Source of the DNA: Deltaproteobacteria bacterium
Lineage (GTDB): Bacteria > Desulfobacterota > Desulfomonilia > UBA1062
NCBI GenBank assembly: GCA_018433085.1
Contig: JAHDRW010000014.1
Span: forward strand, 62,001-126,000
Reading direction: 5' to 3'
Length of the DNA stretch: 64,000 bases
Every line of letters starts with the position of its first letter. Within the stretch, counting starts at the first letter, position 1. The position numbers were made by a program, and so were the translations under genes. The notes beneath the pieces are model-generated. The model had not been told where the DNA came from, made no database searches, and was given only the letters and a program-made list of their open reading frames with translations. This document shows positions 34,176-43,014 of this stretch, one piece after another.

Positions 34176-35054
34176 ATGAGTGGACGGGTATTTCACTTCA
34201 GGGCGTTTTTCTCTTTTCTCACCCTGTTCGGGTTCATTTCCGCGGTGCTGACCGGAGTCGTGCTTTTCATGACCCCTGAGGGGAGAATCGCATACTGGAC
34301 GGGCTGGACCTTTCTGGGGCTTTCCAAGGATACCTGGGGGTGCGTGCACATCGTATCGAGCCTGCTCTTTCTCCTGGCCGGGGTGTTCCACACCGTCTAT
34401 AACGGCAGGGTCCTGGTGGGATATATAAAGAAAAAGGGAGCGAAAGGGCTGAGAATGAAAAGGGAGCTTGCCGCCGCCAGCGCCCTGCTGCTCCTGGCGC
34501 TGGCGGGTGGGATACTCGAACTGCCGCCCGTGGACAGGCTGATGGTGTTCAATGAGCGCCTCAAGGACTCATGGATCGGAAGCCCGGAACACGAACCTCC
34601 ATTCGGACACGCCGAGCAGGTGTCCCTCCTGGTGCTCACCAGGAGACAGGGCATCGACTTGGACCAGGCCCTCAAGGAGCTCGATACGAACAATATCCGG
34701 GTGGAGGACCCGGGCGACTCCCTTGAGGACATTGCAGCGAAGAACGGCATAGACCCCATTGACATATACAGGGTGATCAAGCCGCTGGAAACCGGGCAGC
34801 GGCAGAAGAAATCCGGCAGGTCTGTCTTCATGCCCGGGGCTGTGGAGAGGCGGTACGCCGAAAGCGGAATCGGCGGGAAAATCCTGGACGAGCTCTGCCT
34901 GGAAACGGGCACCGAGCTTGAAGCCGCCCGCCAGAGGCTCTCCTCGCGGGGCATCGCGATGGAGGATGACGAAACGGTCAGGCAGCCGGGCGCCGTAATC
35001 TCGTCACCGTGGATCTCCCCAAGGATTGTCCTCACCGGGCAGGACGGGATATGA
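34176..35054 (+). CDS. DUF4405 domain membrane protein
   Basis: 292 residues, start at ATG 34176 after TAGGAGGAATCTTTT. Residues 9-75 hold two membrane spans joined by a short loop: FFSFLTLFGFISAVLTGVVL and VHIVSSLLFLLAGVFHTVYN, with the two His residues that mark DUF4405, a family related to b-type cytochrome helices. A third span follows (AAASALLLLALAGGI). The soluble C-terminal half has SLEDIAAKNGIDPIDIYRVI repeated in degenerate form, resembling small helical redox-associated segments. The 3' end overlaps the stop of the opposing six-PAS kinase by 23 bp. Function is unknown; heme binding is possible. Confidence 0.78.
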   Translation: MSGRVFHFRAFFSFLTLFGFISAVLTGVVLFMTPEGRIAYWTGWTFLGLSKDTWGCVHIVSSLLFLLAGVFHTVYNGRVLVGYIKKKGAKGLRMKRELAAASALLLLALAGGILELPPVDRLMVFNERLKDSWIGSPEHEPPFGHAEQVSLLVLTRRQGIDLDQALKELDTNNIRVEDPGDSLEDIAAKNGIDPIDIYRVIKPLETGQRQKKSGRSVFMPGAVERRYAESGIGGKILDELCLETGTELEAARQRLSSRGIAMEDDETVRQPGAVISSPWISPRIVLTGQDGI

Positions 35055-38000
35055 GCTTCTCGCCTGCGCCCGGCCCTTCCACTTCGGGCAGGTAGACCGT
35101 GAAGGCGGATCCCCTGCCTGGTTCGCTCTGAACGGTGATGCCGCCCTGATGGTCGCGTACGATCCCGTGAACGACCGAAAGGCCCATTCCCGTACCCTCG
35201 GCCTTGTCCTTGGTGGTGAAAAAGGGGTCGAAGATGCGCTGCATGATCGCTTCATCCATGCCTTCGCCCGTATCGCGCACCGTGATGCGGACATAGGATC
35301 CCGGGGCGAGTCCGGGTGAGATCCCGGAAGCCTTCTGCGCGCCCAGGGTCTCCCGGGAGAGTTCGACCAGAAGCTCGCCGCCGCGCTTCCGCATGGCATA
35401 GCCCGCATTGTTGCCGAGATTGAGCATGACCTGTTTGATCTGAGTTGGGTCCGCCATCACAAGGGCATTGCCCGCGTTGAGGCGCGGGCGGATCGCGATG
35501 GTCGTGGGAAGTGCGGACCTGAGGAAGCTTAAGGTCTCCTCGATGAGCGGGGTGATCTGAAGGGGCGTCTTCTCCTTGAGGCTCCGGCGGCTGAATGTGA
35601 CGATCTGCTTGGTGAGATCAGACCCCATCCTGGCCGCCTCCTGTATCTCCTGGATAAGGGGATAGGCGGGATGGCCGGTCTCCAGGTCCATCAGCGCGAC
35701 CTCGGCATTGAGTACGATGGGCGTGAAGATGTTCTTCAGGTCGTGGGCTATCCCGCCCGCCAGGGTGCCGATGGCCTCCAGCTTCTGGTTCCGGGACATA
35801 CGCCGGCTGAGCGCCATTTCGCGGGTCACGTCCCGTACCACGGAGACATAGTTGACCGTTTGTCCCTTCTCGTCGCGTACGGGCGACACCGTGAGATTCG
35901 CCTCCACGGTTTCACCGGATTTGTTCTGTCGTCGCTGGTGAGAGTTCCATGTTTTGCCCTCCGCCATCGTCCGGTTGAATTCCTCGCAGCTCGCGGCGTT
36001 GAGAAAGTTTTCCCTGACGCAGTCGACTCTCCTGCCGATGAGCTCCCCGCGGCCGTAGCCGCTGATGCGTTCGAAGGCAGGATTGACGTATTCGATCACC
36101 CAGTCGGGGTTCAACAGGACAACCCCTTCGCCCGCCTGTTCAATGGCTAAGGCCAGTCGCTGGAGATCCTGCTCCATCTGCCTGCGGGCGCTGATATCGA
36201 TCCCGATCCCGATCACCGATCCCTCGGAGAGCCGGACATGGGTCCACAGGCAGGGGTGCGTGTCGCCTGAACGGGTCACCGCTTCCAGCTCGAGCCAATC
36301 TGACCGGCCCTCTCGGATGGCGTCCAGGACCACTGTTCGCATCTGCTCGTCGGGAAACGCCGCGGCGATAAAGTCCATGTTCCGTGCTTCTTCCAGGGAC
36401 CACCCGGAGACCCGTTCCATCTCCCGGTTGATCAGCCTGACCTTCCCCTCGGGATCGGAGAAGATCAGCATGGCGGGAATATGGTCGATGACGGTCTGGA
36501 GGATTTCCTTCTGTTCCCTGAGCTTCTCCACCACCTGGTTCAGCGCCCTGGTCCGCGTCTTCACCTTCTGGTCGAGCTTGTCTTTGAGCTTCTGAAGCGC
36601 ATCCTGGGCCTCTTTCCTCTCGGTGATGTCCACGGTGGTGCCGATCATGCGCACGGGCCTGCCCGACTCGTCGTAGTGAATGACCCCCCGATCGGTGTAC
36701 CAGCGGACCCGGCCGTCTTGCAGGATGATCCGGTAATCCGACTCGACCTCGCGGAGGTGCATGCCGGCGGCCTCCTCGGCTTTCCGGAACATTGCGCGCA
36801 GGTCGTCCGGATGAACCAGCCGTTTCCAGCTCTCAAAGGTGCCGTCGAAGCTTTCCGGCAGGTGATAGATGTCCTTCATCTCATCGGACCAGTAGTGCCG
36901 GCCGGAGAGCATGTCCCAGTCGAAAATGCCCACGCGCCCCGACCTCTGCGCAAGGACGAGCCGCTGCTCGCTTTCGCGCAGGCGTTCTTCGATCTCTTTG
37001 TGCTCGGTGATGTCGGCGATGAATCCTTCAACCGCCGCTACCTCGCCCTGAGGCGGAAAGATGCCCTGTCCCTGCTCCCAGACCCATTTCATATGTGAAT
37101 CGGCGGTCTTGATCCGGTATGTGATCCTGAATGAACACCGCCCCTTCAGGGCCTTCTGGATATCCCTCCACACGTGTGCCCGGTCGTCCGGGTGGATCAG
37201 TGAAGCATACGAAAGTCCCCGATTCCCCTCCAGCGCCTCGGGCGGGTAGCCGGTCAGACCCAGACAGCCCTTGCTGGCGAACTCCATGATCCTGTCTTCA
37301 TCGTTTCTGCACCGGTATGCCATGCCGGGAAGGTTGCTCATGAGCGCGGAGAGAAAGTTCTGGCTTTCCCGGAGCTTCTCCTGGGCCTGCTTGCGCTCGG
37401 TGATGTCGCGGACTACTGCCACGATCCTGAGCTCGCCTGCGATGATCGCCTTTTTCAGGTTCACCTCTTCCCAGAAGTGCCGTCCCGCCTTGTCCCTGGC
37501 CTGCCACTCGAACAACAGCTCGCCGTTGGCAAGGGTCTCTCGGATCTTTTCCTGCGCACCCTCCTCGGTATAGGGGGGGATGCCGGAGCTCAGGTTCCCC
37601 ACGGCGAGCCGCCGGGTCTCTTCCGGGGTATAGCCGTACATGTCCATGATCTTTTTATTTACATCCAGGATCCGGCCGGTAGCGGGATCGTGGATGAAGA
37701 TCACGTCATTGGCGGCATCGAATATGGCCCGGGTATCGGCCTCGACCTTCCGCAGAGAAACGCCGGCCCGCGCGAACCCTGGAATTTCTTCCGGCGGGTG
37801 AATCAGGCCTGCCGCACCTATCGGCGTTTTGCCGGCGATGTCCTCCAGGACAAGGACAAATCCCGTGCCTGCCGGCAGGCAGCGGTACCGGATCGATCGC
37901 CGGGCCGTGCCCGTGCCGCGTGCCTTCAGGCTGATCACCGTGTGTTCCCGCTGTGCCCGGATGCATCCGCGGGAGAGCCCGTCCATAATCTCCGCAGGCA

Positions 38001-38208
38001 GGAGGTCCTCCAGGCATCTCCCCTGAAGAGACTCGGGGCCTGTCTGCAGGATTGTTGCCGCGGCATGGTTCGCCTGGATGATCCGCAGGTTTTCATCGAG
38101 ATGAATGATTCCCGCATTCAGCCTGCCGGGCATCAGGTCGCGGGAATGGAAGAAGACCTTCCTTTGTTTTGCATGAGTGATGCGGCGTCTGATCGGATGC
38201 ATAAACAC
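35032..38208 (-). CDS. Sensor histidine kinase with six PAS domains
   Basis: 1058 residues, no membrane segment. PAS units begin near residues 30 (GIIHLDENLRIIQANHAAAT), 160 (DANDVIFIHDPATGRILDVN-like), 290, 425 (VGIFDWDMLSGRHYWSDEM), 580 (IPAMLIFSDPEGKVRLINRE) and 705 (AGEGVVLLNPDWVIEYVNPA), most followed by PAC ends DITERK. A coiled linker (KLKDKLDQKVKTRTRALNQV) lies between PAS 4 and 5. The phospho-acceptor is His822 in GGIAHDLKNIFTP; HATPase_c follows with DTGEGMDE and DPFFTTKDKAEGTGMGL. Unlike the two kinases at 4.4-8.1 kb it has no receiver. Its partner is not adjacent. Confidence 0.9.
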   Translation of the reverse strand: MFMHPIRRRITHAKQRKVFFHSRDLMPGRLNAGIIHLDENLRIIQANHAAATILQTGPESLQGRCLEDLLPAEIMDGLSRGCIRAQREHTVISLKARGTGTARRSIRYRCLPAGTGFVLVLEDIAGKTPIGAAGLIHPPEEIPGFARAGVSLRKVEADTRAIFDAANDVIFIHDPATGRILDVNKKIMDMYGYTPEETRRLAVGNLSSGIPPYTEEGAQEKIRETLANGELLFEWQARDKAGRHFWEEVNLKKAIIAGELRIVAVVRDITERKQAQEKLRESQNFLSALMSNLPGMAYRCRNDEDRIMEFASKGCLGLTGYPPEALEGNRGLSYASLIHPDDRAHVWRDIQKALKGRCSFRITYRIKTADSHMKWVWEQGQGIFPPQGEVAAVEGFIADITEHKEIEERLRESEQRLVLAQRSGRVGIFDWDMLSGRHYWSDEMKDIYHLPESFDGTFESWKRLVHPDDLRAMFRKAEEAAGMHLREVESDYRIILQDGRVRWYTDRGVIHYDESGRPVRMIGTTVDITERKEAQDALQKLKDKLDQKVKTRTRALNQVVEKLREQKEILQTVIDHIPAMLIFSDPEGKVRLINREMERVSGWSLEEARNMDFIAAAFPDEQMRTVVLDAIREGRSDWLELEAVTRSGDTHPCLWTHVRLSEGSVIGIGIDISARRQMEQDLQRLALAIEQAGEGVVLLNPDWVIEYVNPAFERISGYGRGELIGRRVDCVRENFLNAASCEEFNRTMAEGKTWNSHQRRQNKSGETVEANLTVSPVRDEKGQTVNYVSVVRDVTREMALSRRMSRNQKLEAIGTLAGGIAHDLKNIFTPIVLNAEVALMDLETGHPAYPLIQEIQEAARMGSDLTKQIVTFSRRSLKEKTPLQITPLIEETLSFLRSALPTTIAIRPRLNAGNALVMADPTQIKQVMLNLGNNAGYAMRKRGGELLVELSRETLGAQKASGISPGLAPGSYVRITVRDTGEGMDEAIMQRIFDPFFTTKDKAEGTGMGLSVVHGIVRDHQGGITVQSEPGRGSAFTVYLPEVEGPGAGEKLISRPAR

Positions 38209-38642
38209 CCCTTGTCATCGTATTGCTTCTCCGGCGGACATTACAGGGGATGACAGGAGAGGGCGGCTCTCTGGCCTCATGGATAATACTTCATGGATGC
38301 AATGCAAGAGAAAAAGTTGTTTGCAAGACAATAAAGGCCATCCGGTGCGAAACTCCTTTGTCGGTAGTGCATGATCGCGGCGATGTCAAGCTGTAATTTC
38401 CCCGGGGTCGGGGCCGGCCTATGCTTGGCCGGCGGCAGCCCTCCGCCGGCCGACGTTGTCGCGACCACCTTTCGTTTTGCACGGACACACCCCCTTCGTA
38501 TTTTCCTTCAGCAGGATACTATTTATTGTAGAGAGGGATATCACGTATCACCACCCTTTGATGTGTCCGGTTCCTCCATGTGCGAGTCTGTTCATTCGCG
38601 GACACGAGGGGAAGAGGGGCGGGATATCCGCGGAGACCGATC
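38209..38642. other. Intergenic region with competing hairpins
   Basis: No supported gene in about 435 bp. GCCGGCC (38413-38419) can pair with GGCCGGC (38427-38433), or the latter as part of GGCCGGCGG (38427-38435) can pair with CCGCCGGCC (38443-38451). The two stems are mutually exclusive. No T-tract follows on either strand. Confidence 0.5.
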
Positions 38643-39014
38643 ATGAATACCGGCGGGCAAGAGTTCTATCCGGTGAGGAAGCTCAGGACCATTCTGTCGG
38701 GGCTGTCCCTGGCCGTTGTATCCGACGTCAGCGTGGCATACAAGGTGGTCCTGTCCATACTGGTTCTGGGCGTCAGCTTTGTGTTCCGAAGTTGGATCGA
38801 TTTCAGCGTGATACTCCTGGCAACCGGGCTGATGCTGGTGGCCGAGCTGCTCAACAGCGCCATTGAGGATCTCTGCGATTTCGTCCAGGACCAGCAGGAC
38901 CCCAGGATCGGGGTCATCAAGGATATCGGCTCTGCCGCGGTGGGAACAAGCATCCTGGTATGGGCCGTGATCCTGGTCATAGAGATCGTCCATCTGCTGG
39001 GGCTGATCTGGTGA
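38643..39014 (+). CDS. dgkA: Diacylglycerol kinase / undecaprenol kinase (DgkA family)
   Basis: 123 residues; ATP-dependent phosphorylation of diacylglycerol or undecaprenol in the inner membrane. Three hydrophobic segments are present. The catalytic signature is clear as VAELLNSAIEDLCDFVQD, containing the conserved E-x-x-N-(T/S)-A-I-E. The ATG at 38643 follows GGAGACCGATC; an upstream frame to 38580 looks non-coding. It lies between the six-PAS kinase (divergent) and a stretch with a gene relic. Confidence 0.9.
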   Translation: MNTGGQEFYPVRKLRTILSGLSLAVVSDVSVAYKVVLSILVLGVSFVFRSWIDFSVILLATGLMLVAELLNSAIEDLCDFVQDQQDPRIGVIKDIGSAAVGTSILVWAVILVIEIVHLLGLIW

Positions 39015-39269
39015 AACCCCCTTCTTAAAGACCGCTTCTTCAGGACTTTGAAGGTGGGGTCACATTCCCGTTCAAGCTTTTAGGCTTCAAGAGGGTCCAG
39101 GGCTTGCCGCTGAAGGTTCATGCCATTGAGTGCGGAAGTCAACGGCTGCACGGGATATACGCATGCCGTCGTTTCCCGGGGCGGTATCGACCGGGGAGAG
39201 GAAGAGAACAGCTCGCATGCTGGTGCTTCCTCACGGTTGCGGCACGTTCCCGCAGGCCGTACAAGGCAA

Positions 39270-39540
39270 GGAGTGTGAACACGCCGTTTCGAGGAATCGA
39301 TTCGAAACCTCGTTTCGAATGCCGGGGCGCTGGCTGCCCGGGTCCGTGACGTTTCGTGGTCTCTGAAGGATCCGGGCGATCTGGATCCCCTTCTGGACGC
39401 AATCGGTGATGCCGGTACGTGCTTCTGGGCGAGATCTCGCACGTCACCTCGGACTTTTATCTCTGGCGCGCCCGGCTGAGTCAGCGATTGAATCAGGAAA
39501 AAGGCTTTTCATTGAGCCGCCCGATCTCTATCCCTGGGGG
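39270..39540 (+). pseudogene. Erythromycin-esterase family remnant, frameshifted and truncated
   Basis: Frame 1 (39291-39413) reads ESIRNLVSNAGALAARVRD and continues SLKDPGDLDPLLDAIGDA. After a one-base deletion within 39414-39418 another frame reads LLGEISHVTSDFYLWRARLS then QRLNQEKGFS (to about 39513). Together these match the N-terminal region of the erythromycin esterase family, where the intact motif is LLGEASHGTSEFY..R..L...L...KGF. The stop TGA at 39276-39278 precedes the first frame and the rest of the usual 400-450 residues is missing. The remaining sequence of 39015-39747 shows nothing that I can assign. This is a decayed gene, probably a relic of a lost insertion or an ancestral operon. 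Confidence 0.7.
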
Positions 39541-39747
39541 ATTTAGGGCCCGGACGTGCCGGAGGCGGGATTACGGATCTTCAGAGCAGGGGCTGTTGCA
39601 GATTGCGAATTCCGCGGACTCGGGTGCGGTGCCGGGTTTTTTTTCATAAGTGAATTTAAGGCCATAACGCTTGGCAAAGTCAGGTTTTTCTGGTAAAAAG
39701 CTGAAAGTTGCCTGTATCAGACGGCTGGGGTGCAGGAGGGGACTCTT

Positions 39748-40632
39748 ATGATCGAAAGACAGGATGTCCAGTTTGCGTCTCAAGGACTGCGCTGTGCGGG
39801 GTGGTTTTACCGGGCGGAAGGCGACGGCGCCAGACCGTGCATCGTGCTGGGGCACGGTTTCGGCGGCACCAGGGAGATGCGGCTGGACGCATACGCCGAG
39901 GTTTTTGCCGAGGCCGGGTATCATGCACTTGTATTCGATTACCGCCACTTCGGCAGAAGCGAGGGCGAGCCCAGGCAGCTGCTCGATATCGGCAGGCAGC
40001 ACCAGGACTGGCACGCGGCTATCGAATATGCCCGGGGTATGGCCGGAGTGGATTCCGGGAGGATCGTTCTCTGGGGCACATCGTTCAGCGGAGGGCATGT
40101 GATCCCGGTAGCCCTTAGGCAGAGCGGCATCGCTGCGGTGATCTCCCAGGTGCCTCACCTGAGCGGCATTGCTACGGCATCGGCCGCGGGGCCGGTTCAG
40201 AATTTCCGGCTGGGGGCCGCTGCCTGCCGCGACCTGATCCGCAAGATGCTGGGTCTGAGCCCCTATTACGTGCCCATCGTCGGCCAGCCGGGCACGCTGG
40301 CCGCCATGACGTCGCCCGGTGCCGAAGAGGGGGCCAGAAGCCTCTATCCTGAAGACTACGAGCCCAACGAGATGGTGGCCGCCCGCATCTTTCTGCACGT
40401 GGGCCTGTATTCGCCGGGCAGGCTGGCGCCCGGGCTCGCGGTTCCCTGGCTGGTGCAGCTGGCATCGAAAGATCTGACCACCCCGATACGGCCCGCAATC
40501 AAGGCGGCCATGAAGGCCCGCCAAAGCAAGCTCATCGTCTACCAGTGCGACCACTTCGACGTGTACGTGCCGCCCCGGTTCGAGCAGACCGTGGAGGATC
40601 AGATTACCTTCCTCAGGCACGCCCTGCAATGA
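39748..40632 (+). CDS. Alpha/beta hydrolase (dienelactone-hydrolase-like)
   Basis: 294 residues from ATG 39748 (GCAGGAGGGGACTCTT upstream). The oxyanion-hole region is VLGHGFGGTREM, and the nucleophile elbow is WGTSFSGGH with Ser112; the elbow reads G-x-S-x-S rather than G-x-S-x-G, a variant seen in related families. FDYRHFGRSEGEPRQ is the typical strand after the elbow of this group, and YQCDHFDVY near the C-terminus provides the predicted catalytic His. No signal peptide, so it acts in the cytoplasm. It follows a pseudogene and precedes an SDR with 161 bp between; the substrate is unknown. Confidence 0.85.
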   Translation: MIERQDVQFASQGLRCAGWFYRAEGDGARPCIVLGHGFGGTREMRLDAYAEVFAEAGYHALVFDYRHFGRSEGEPRQLLDIGRQHQDWHAAIEYARGMAGVDSGRIVLWGTSFSGGHVIPVALRQSGIAAVISQVPHLSGIATASAAGPVQNFRLGAAACRDLIRKMLGLSPYYVPIVGQPGTLAAMTSPGAEEGARSLYPEDYEPNEMVAARIFLHVGLYSPGRLAPGLAVPWLVQLASKDLTTPIRPAIKAAMKARQSKLIVYQCDHFDVYVPPRFEQTVEDQITFLRHALQ

Positions 40633-40793
40633 TTGCACGGGGAACGGACATGGACGCGCTCCATCCGTGAGCATGCGTATCTGCCAGGAGGCACGAGGGC
40701 GCCTCCGATTCGGACCATGCCCGGCAAGCCTGGCGAAGGCGATGCCTCGTTGTAGATGAGCGATGTGATAACAGGGGATCTCCGGGGGCTGTC

Positions 40794-41597
40794 ATGGAGT
40801 ACTACAGAAACAAAACCGTTCTTGTCACGGGCGCGTTCGGAGGGTTCGGCCTGTGCTTCATCTCGGAGCTTCTGAACAGGGGCGCGAGGCTGATTCTGAG
40901 CGACACGCCGGAGAACGTCCGGGCCGTCGGCGAAGGCACGGTGCATATCACGGGGATGGAGGAGGGCAGGGACAGCCAGGCACTGTTCATCATACCGGCC
41001 GATCTCTCGAGCGCGGATGGTTGCAGGGCACTCCACGAGGAATACCGCAACCAGGGCATCGGGCTGGACATGATCATACACAACGCGGGCATCGCATGTT
41101 GGGGCGAGTACGCCGACGTTCCTCCGGAATTCAATGAAAAGATCATCGATATCAACCTGCTCTCCGTCATGAGGCTGAACGCGCTCTTTCTTCCGGAGAT
41201 CATCGGCCGCCGCGGACATATCGTCTATGTGTCGTCCGTGGCCGGATTCGTGGCTACGCCGCTCGGTGTCGCCTATTCGACCTCGAAATTCGGCGTGCGG
41301 GGGTTTGCCATGGCCCTGCACGGAGAGATCAGAAAACACGGTGTCCGCACGACCATCGTATACCCCTTTTTTTCAAGGACCCCCATCCTCAAGTCCCGGA
41401 CGTTCGGCAACCCGGCGGTATCGTACCTGCCCGGCTTTTGCTCGAGCTCTCCCGAACACGTGGTATCCTGCACCTTACAGGGCGCTGCAAGGGGGAGACT
41501 GCATGTCTGCCCCGGCTTCTTCTCCAGGATGATGTGGCTGGCAGCCCGCTTCCATCCGGTCATATCCGCCCAGCGGAAGATTCGCGGCTACTCCTGA
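40794..41597 (+). CDS. Short-chain dehydrogenase/reductase
   Basis: 267 residues of classical SDR type. NAD(P) is bound by TGAFGGFG at 12-19 (TGxxxGxG). IIHNAGIACWGEY is the NNAG motif, and the catalytic pair is Tyr161 and Lys165 in AYSTSKFG, with Ser in YVSSVAGF upstream. The C-terminal part (PGFFSRMMWLAARFHPV) is more hydrophobic and may touch the membrane or a lipid-like substrate. The start follows CCGGGGGCTGTC. It is unrelated in sequence to known specific enzymes I can name, so it is left as an SDR of unknown substrate. Confidence 0.9.
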   Translation: MEYYRNKTVLVTGAFGGFGLCFISELLNRGARLILSDTPENVRAVGEGTVHITGMEEGRDSQALFIIPADLSSADGCRALHEEYRNQGIGLDMIIHNAGIACWGEYADVPPEFNEKIIDINLLSVMRLNALFLPEIIGRRGHIVYVSSVAGFVATPLGVAYSTSKFGVRGFAMALHGEIRKHGVRTTIVYPFFSRTPILKSRTFGNPAVSYLPGFCSSSPEHVVSCTLQGAARGRLHVCPGFFSRMMWLAARFHPVISAQRKIRGYS

Positions 41598-41872
41598 GGC
41601 AATGGCTGCGGAGCCGGCGGGGATAGACTGAGACCGGATCTAGGGCCCCGGCGGAATATAAAGAAATCCGCTCCTTTCCAGTATATTATACCTCCGGGAG
41701 CGGGGTCGTCGTATCTCCAAAGTCTTTTTCCCGGTTCTCCCATGATTGCCGGGAGGAGGTGGTCTTCTAAAGACAAATCTGTTCCCTGTCCCCTTTTCCC
41801 CTATATATTAAGAACATGCAGAGGGAGGGAAGGGGTTTCCGCCGGGAAAGCCTGTCCGGCCGCCCCCGGCCT

Positions 41873-42451
41873 TTACAGGCCGTTTATCGTGATCTCCGTG
41901 ATAAAGGTTTCGACCAGCATTGGGTCGAGCGACGACATACTGAGCCTCCGGAGAACGAGGAACGCTTCCTGGAGCGACCGCCTCTTCTGATAGGGCCTGT
42001 CCGTGATGAGCGCGTCGAAGGTGTCCGCGATACCGATGATCTTTGCCCCGAGCGGGATCCTCTCGCCGGTGATCCCACGGGGATATCCCGTTCCGTCCTC
42101 CCGTTCGTGGTGGGAGTAGACGTAATCGATGACCTTCGGCGGGAAACCCTGGGCTTCAAGGAGGATCTTGCCCATTTCAGGGTGCTTTTTGATCTGCCTC
42201 AGGATCGCCTTGGAAGGGTGCTCCTTCACGTTTCTGAAGACCTTTGAGCTGAAGCGGATCTTTCCGATGTCATGGAGCAGTCCTGCCATCCGGATGTCCT
42301 CGACCTCGTCCTCGGGCAGGCGCAATCTCCTGGCAAGCCGCCGGGCATACCAGGAAACCCGCTGGGCATGGTCTTCGGAATACGGATCCCGTGCGCCGAG
42401 TCTGTGGGCTATCTTCGCTGCTGTTTGGAGGGTATTTTTCTGCATATGCAT
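41873..42451 (-). CDS. HD-GYP domain phosphodiesterase
   Basis: 192 residues consisting only of an HD-GYP domain, which hydrolyses c-di-GMP. The metal-binding HD is at His60-Asp61 (LLHDIGK), followed by KKHPEMG, HHE at 114-116, DGTGYP (119-124) and DTFDALITDRPY. All ligands of the family are present, so it should be active. No sensor or receiver domain is fused, which is unusual for the length and suggests constitutive activity or control through interaction. It stands alone. Start at 42451 or 42445; neither has a strong ribosome site. Confidence 0.9.
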   Translation of the reverse strand: MHMQKNTLQTAAKIAHRLGARDPYSEDHAQRVSWYARRLARRLRLPEDEVEDIRMAGLLHDIGKIRFSSKVFRNVKEHPSKAILRQIKKHPEMGKILLEAQGFPPKVIDYVYSHHEREDGTGYPRGITGERIPLGAKIIGIADTFDALITDRPYQKRRSLQEAFLVLRRLSMSSLDPMLVETFITEITINGL

Positions 42452-43014
42452 CGTTCTATTTCAGACGTTCCGTCTCCTGTGATGGATTCGCATATCGTGA
42501 ATCCCGCTGTCCAGAGTCGTGCCTTAACAGATGACGATGGAGAGGTCAAGATCGAATGTAGAATTTAACTCGTTGATAATAAACACATATTAGCATCACC
42601 TCCAGATTTTTTTCATTGATGACGGTCTCCCTCGCGCCTGGCTCCAGAGGGTACCGCTGTTTTCTGGTGCTGAGTGCCTGATGCCCGGACAATATGCAGG
42701 AAACAGGCCCTTTTTTTCTCATCGGATGGGGAAAATGGCAGCCGGATCAGATCCAGAGCCATTCAACAGGGGATAACCACGTGTGATCTCATGGATGTCG
42801 CATACGACGATCAAAGTCCTTTTTCGCGTTCACAATTGAAACATGACGTACAAATTTGGTCTGATATGTCCATGGACGGCGCTGGAAGCTTTCGTGCCCT
42901 GTCGTGCCCGGGGCCTCCGGACGGCTCTGCAAACAAAGGAGAAGTCCGCGGTTGCACAACTCTTGCAATAACCGCAAGAAAACAGGTATGAAATTTAAGC
43001 AAAGGAGAAGGACC
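42452..43014. other. Intergenic region before DUF4382 lipoprotein gene
   Basis: About 560 bp without a supported gene. A GCGGTT/AACCGC hairpin with inner GCA/TGC pairs lies at about 42948-42975, shortly before the AAGGAGAAGG ribosome site at 43001-43010. No GEMM-type c-di-GMP riboswitch core was found by eye. Confidence 0.4.

Noticed and set aside
39080-39442. 120-codon minus-strand frame over the 39-kb gap
   Set aside because: The plus strand here carries an identifiable erythromycin-esterase relic; the minus frame is its shadow.
42452-43014. Possible c-di-GMP riboswitch near the HD-GYP and lipoprotein genes
   Set aside because: Looked for the GEMM core (GGGCAAACC and GACGCAAAGCC patterns); neither is present.
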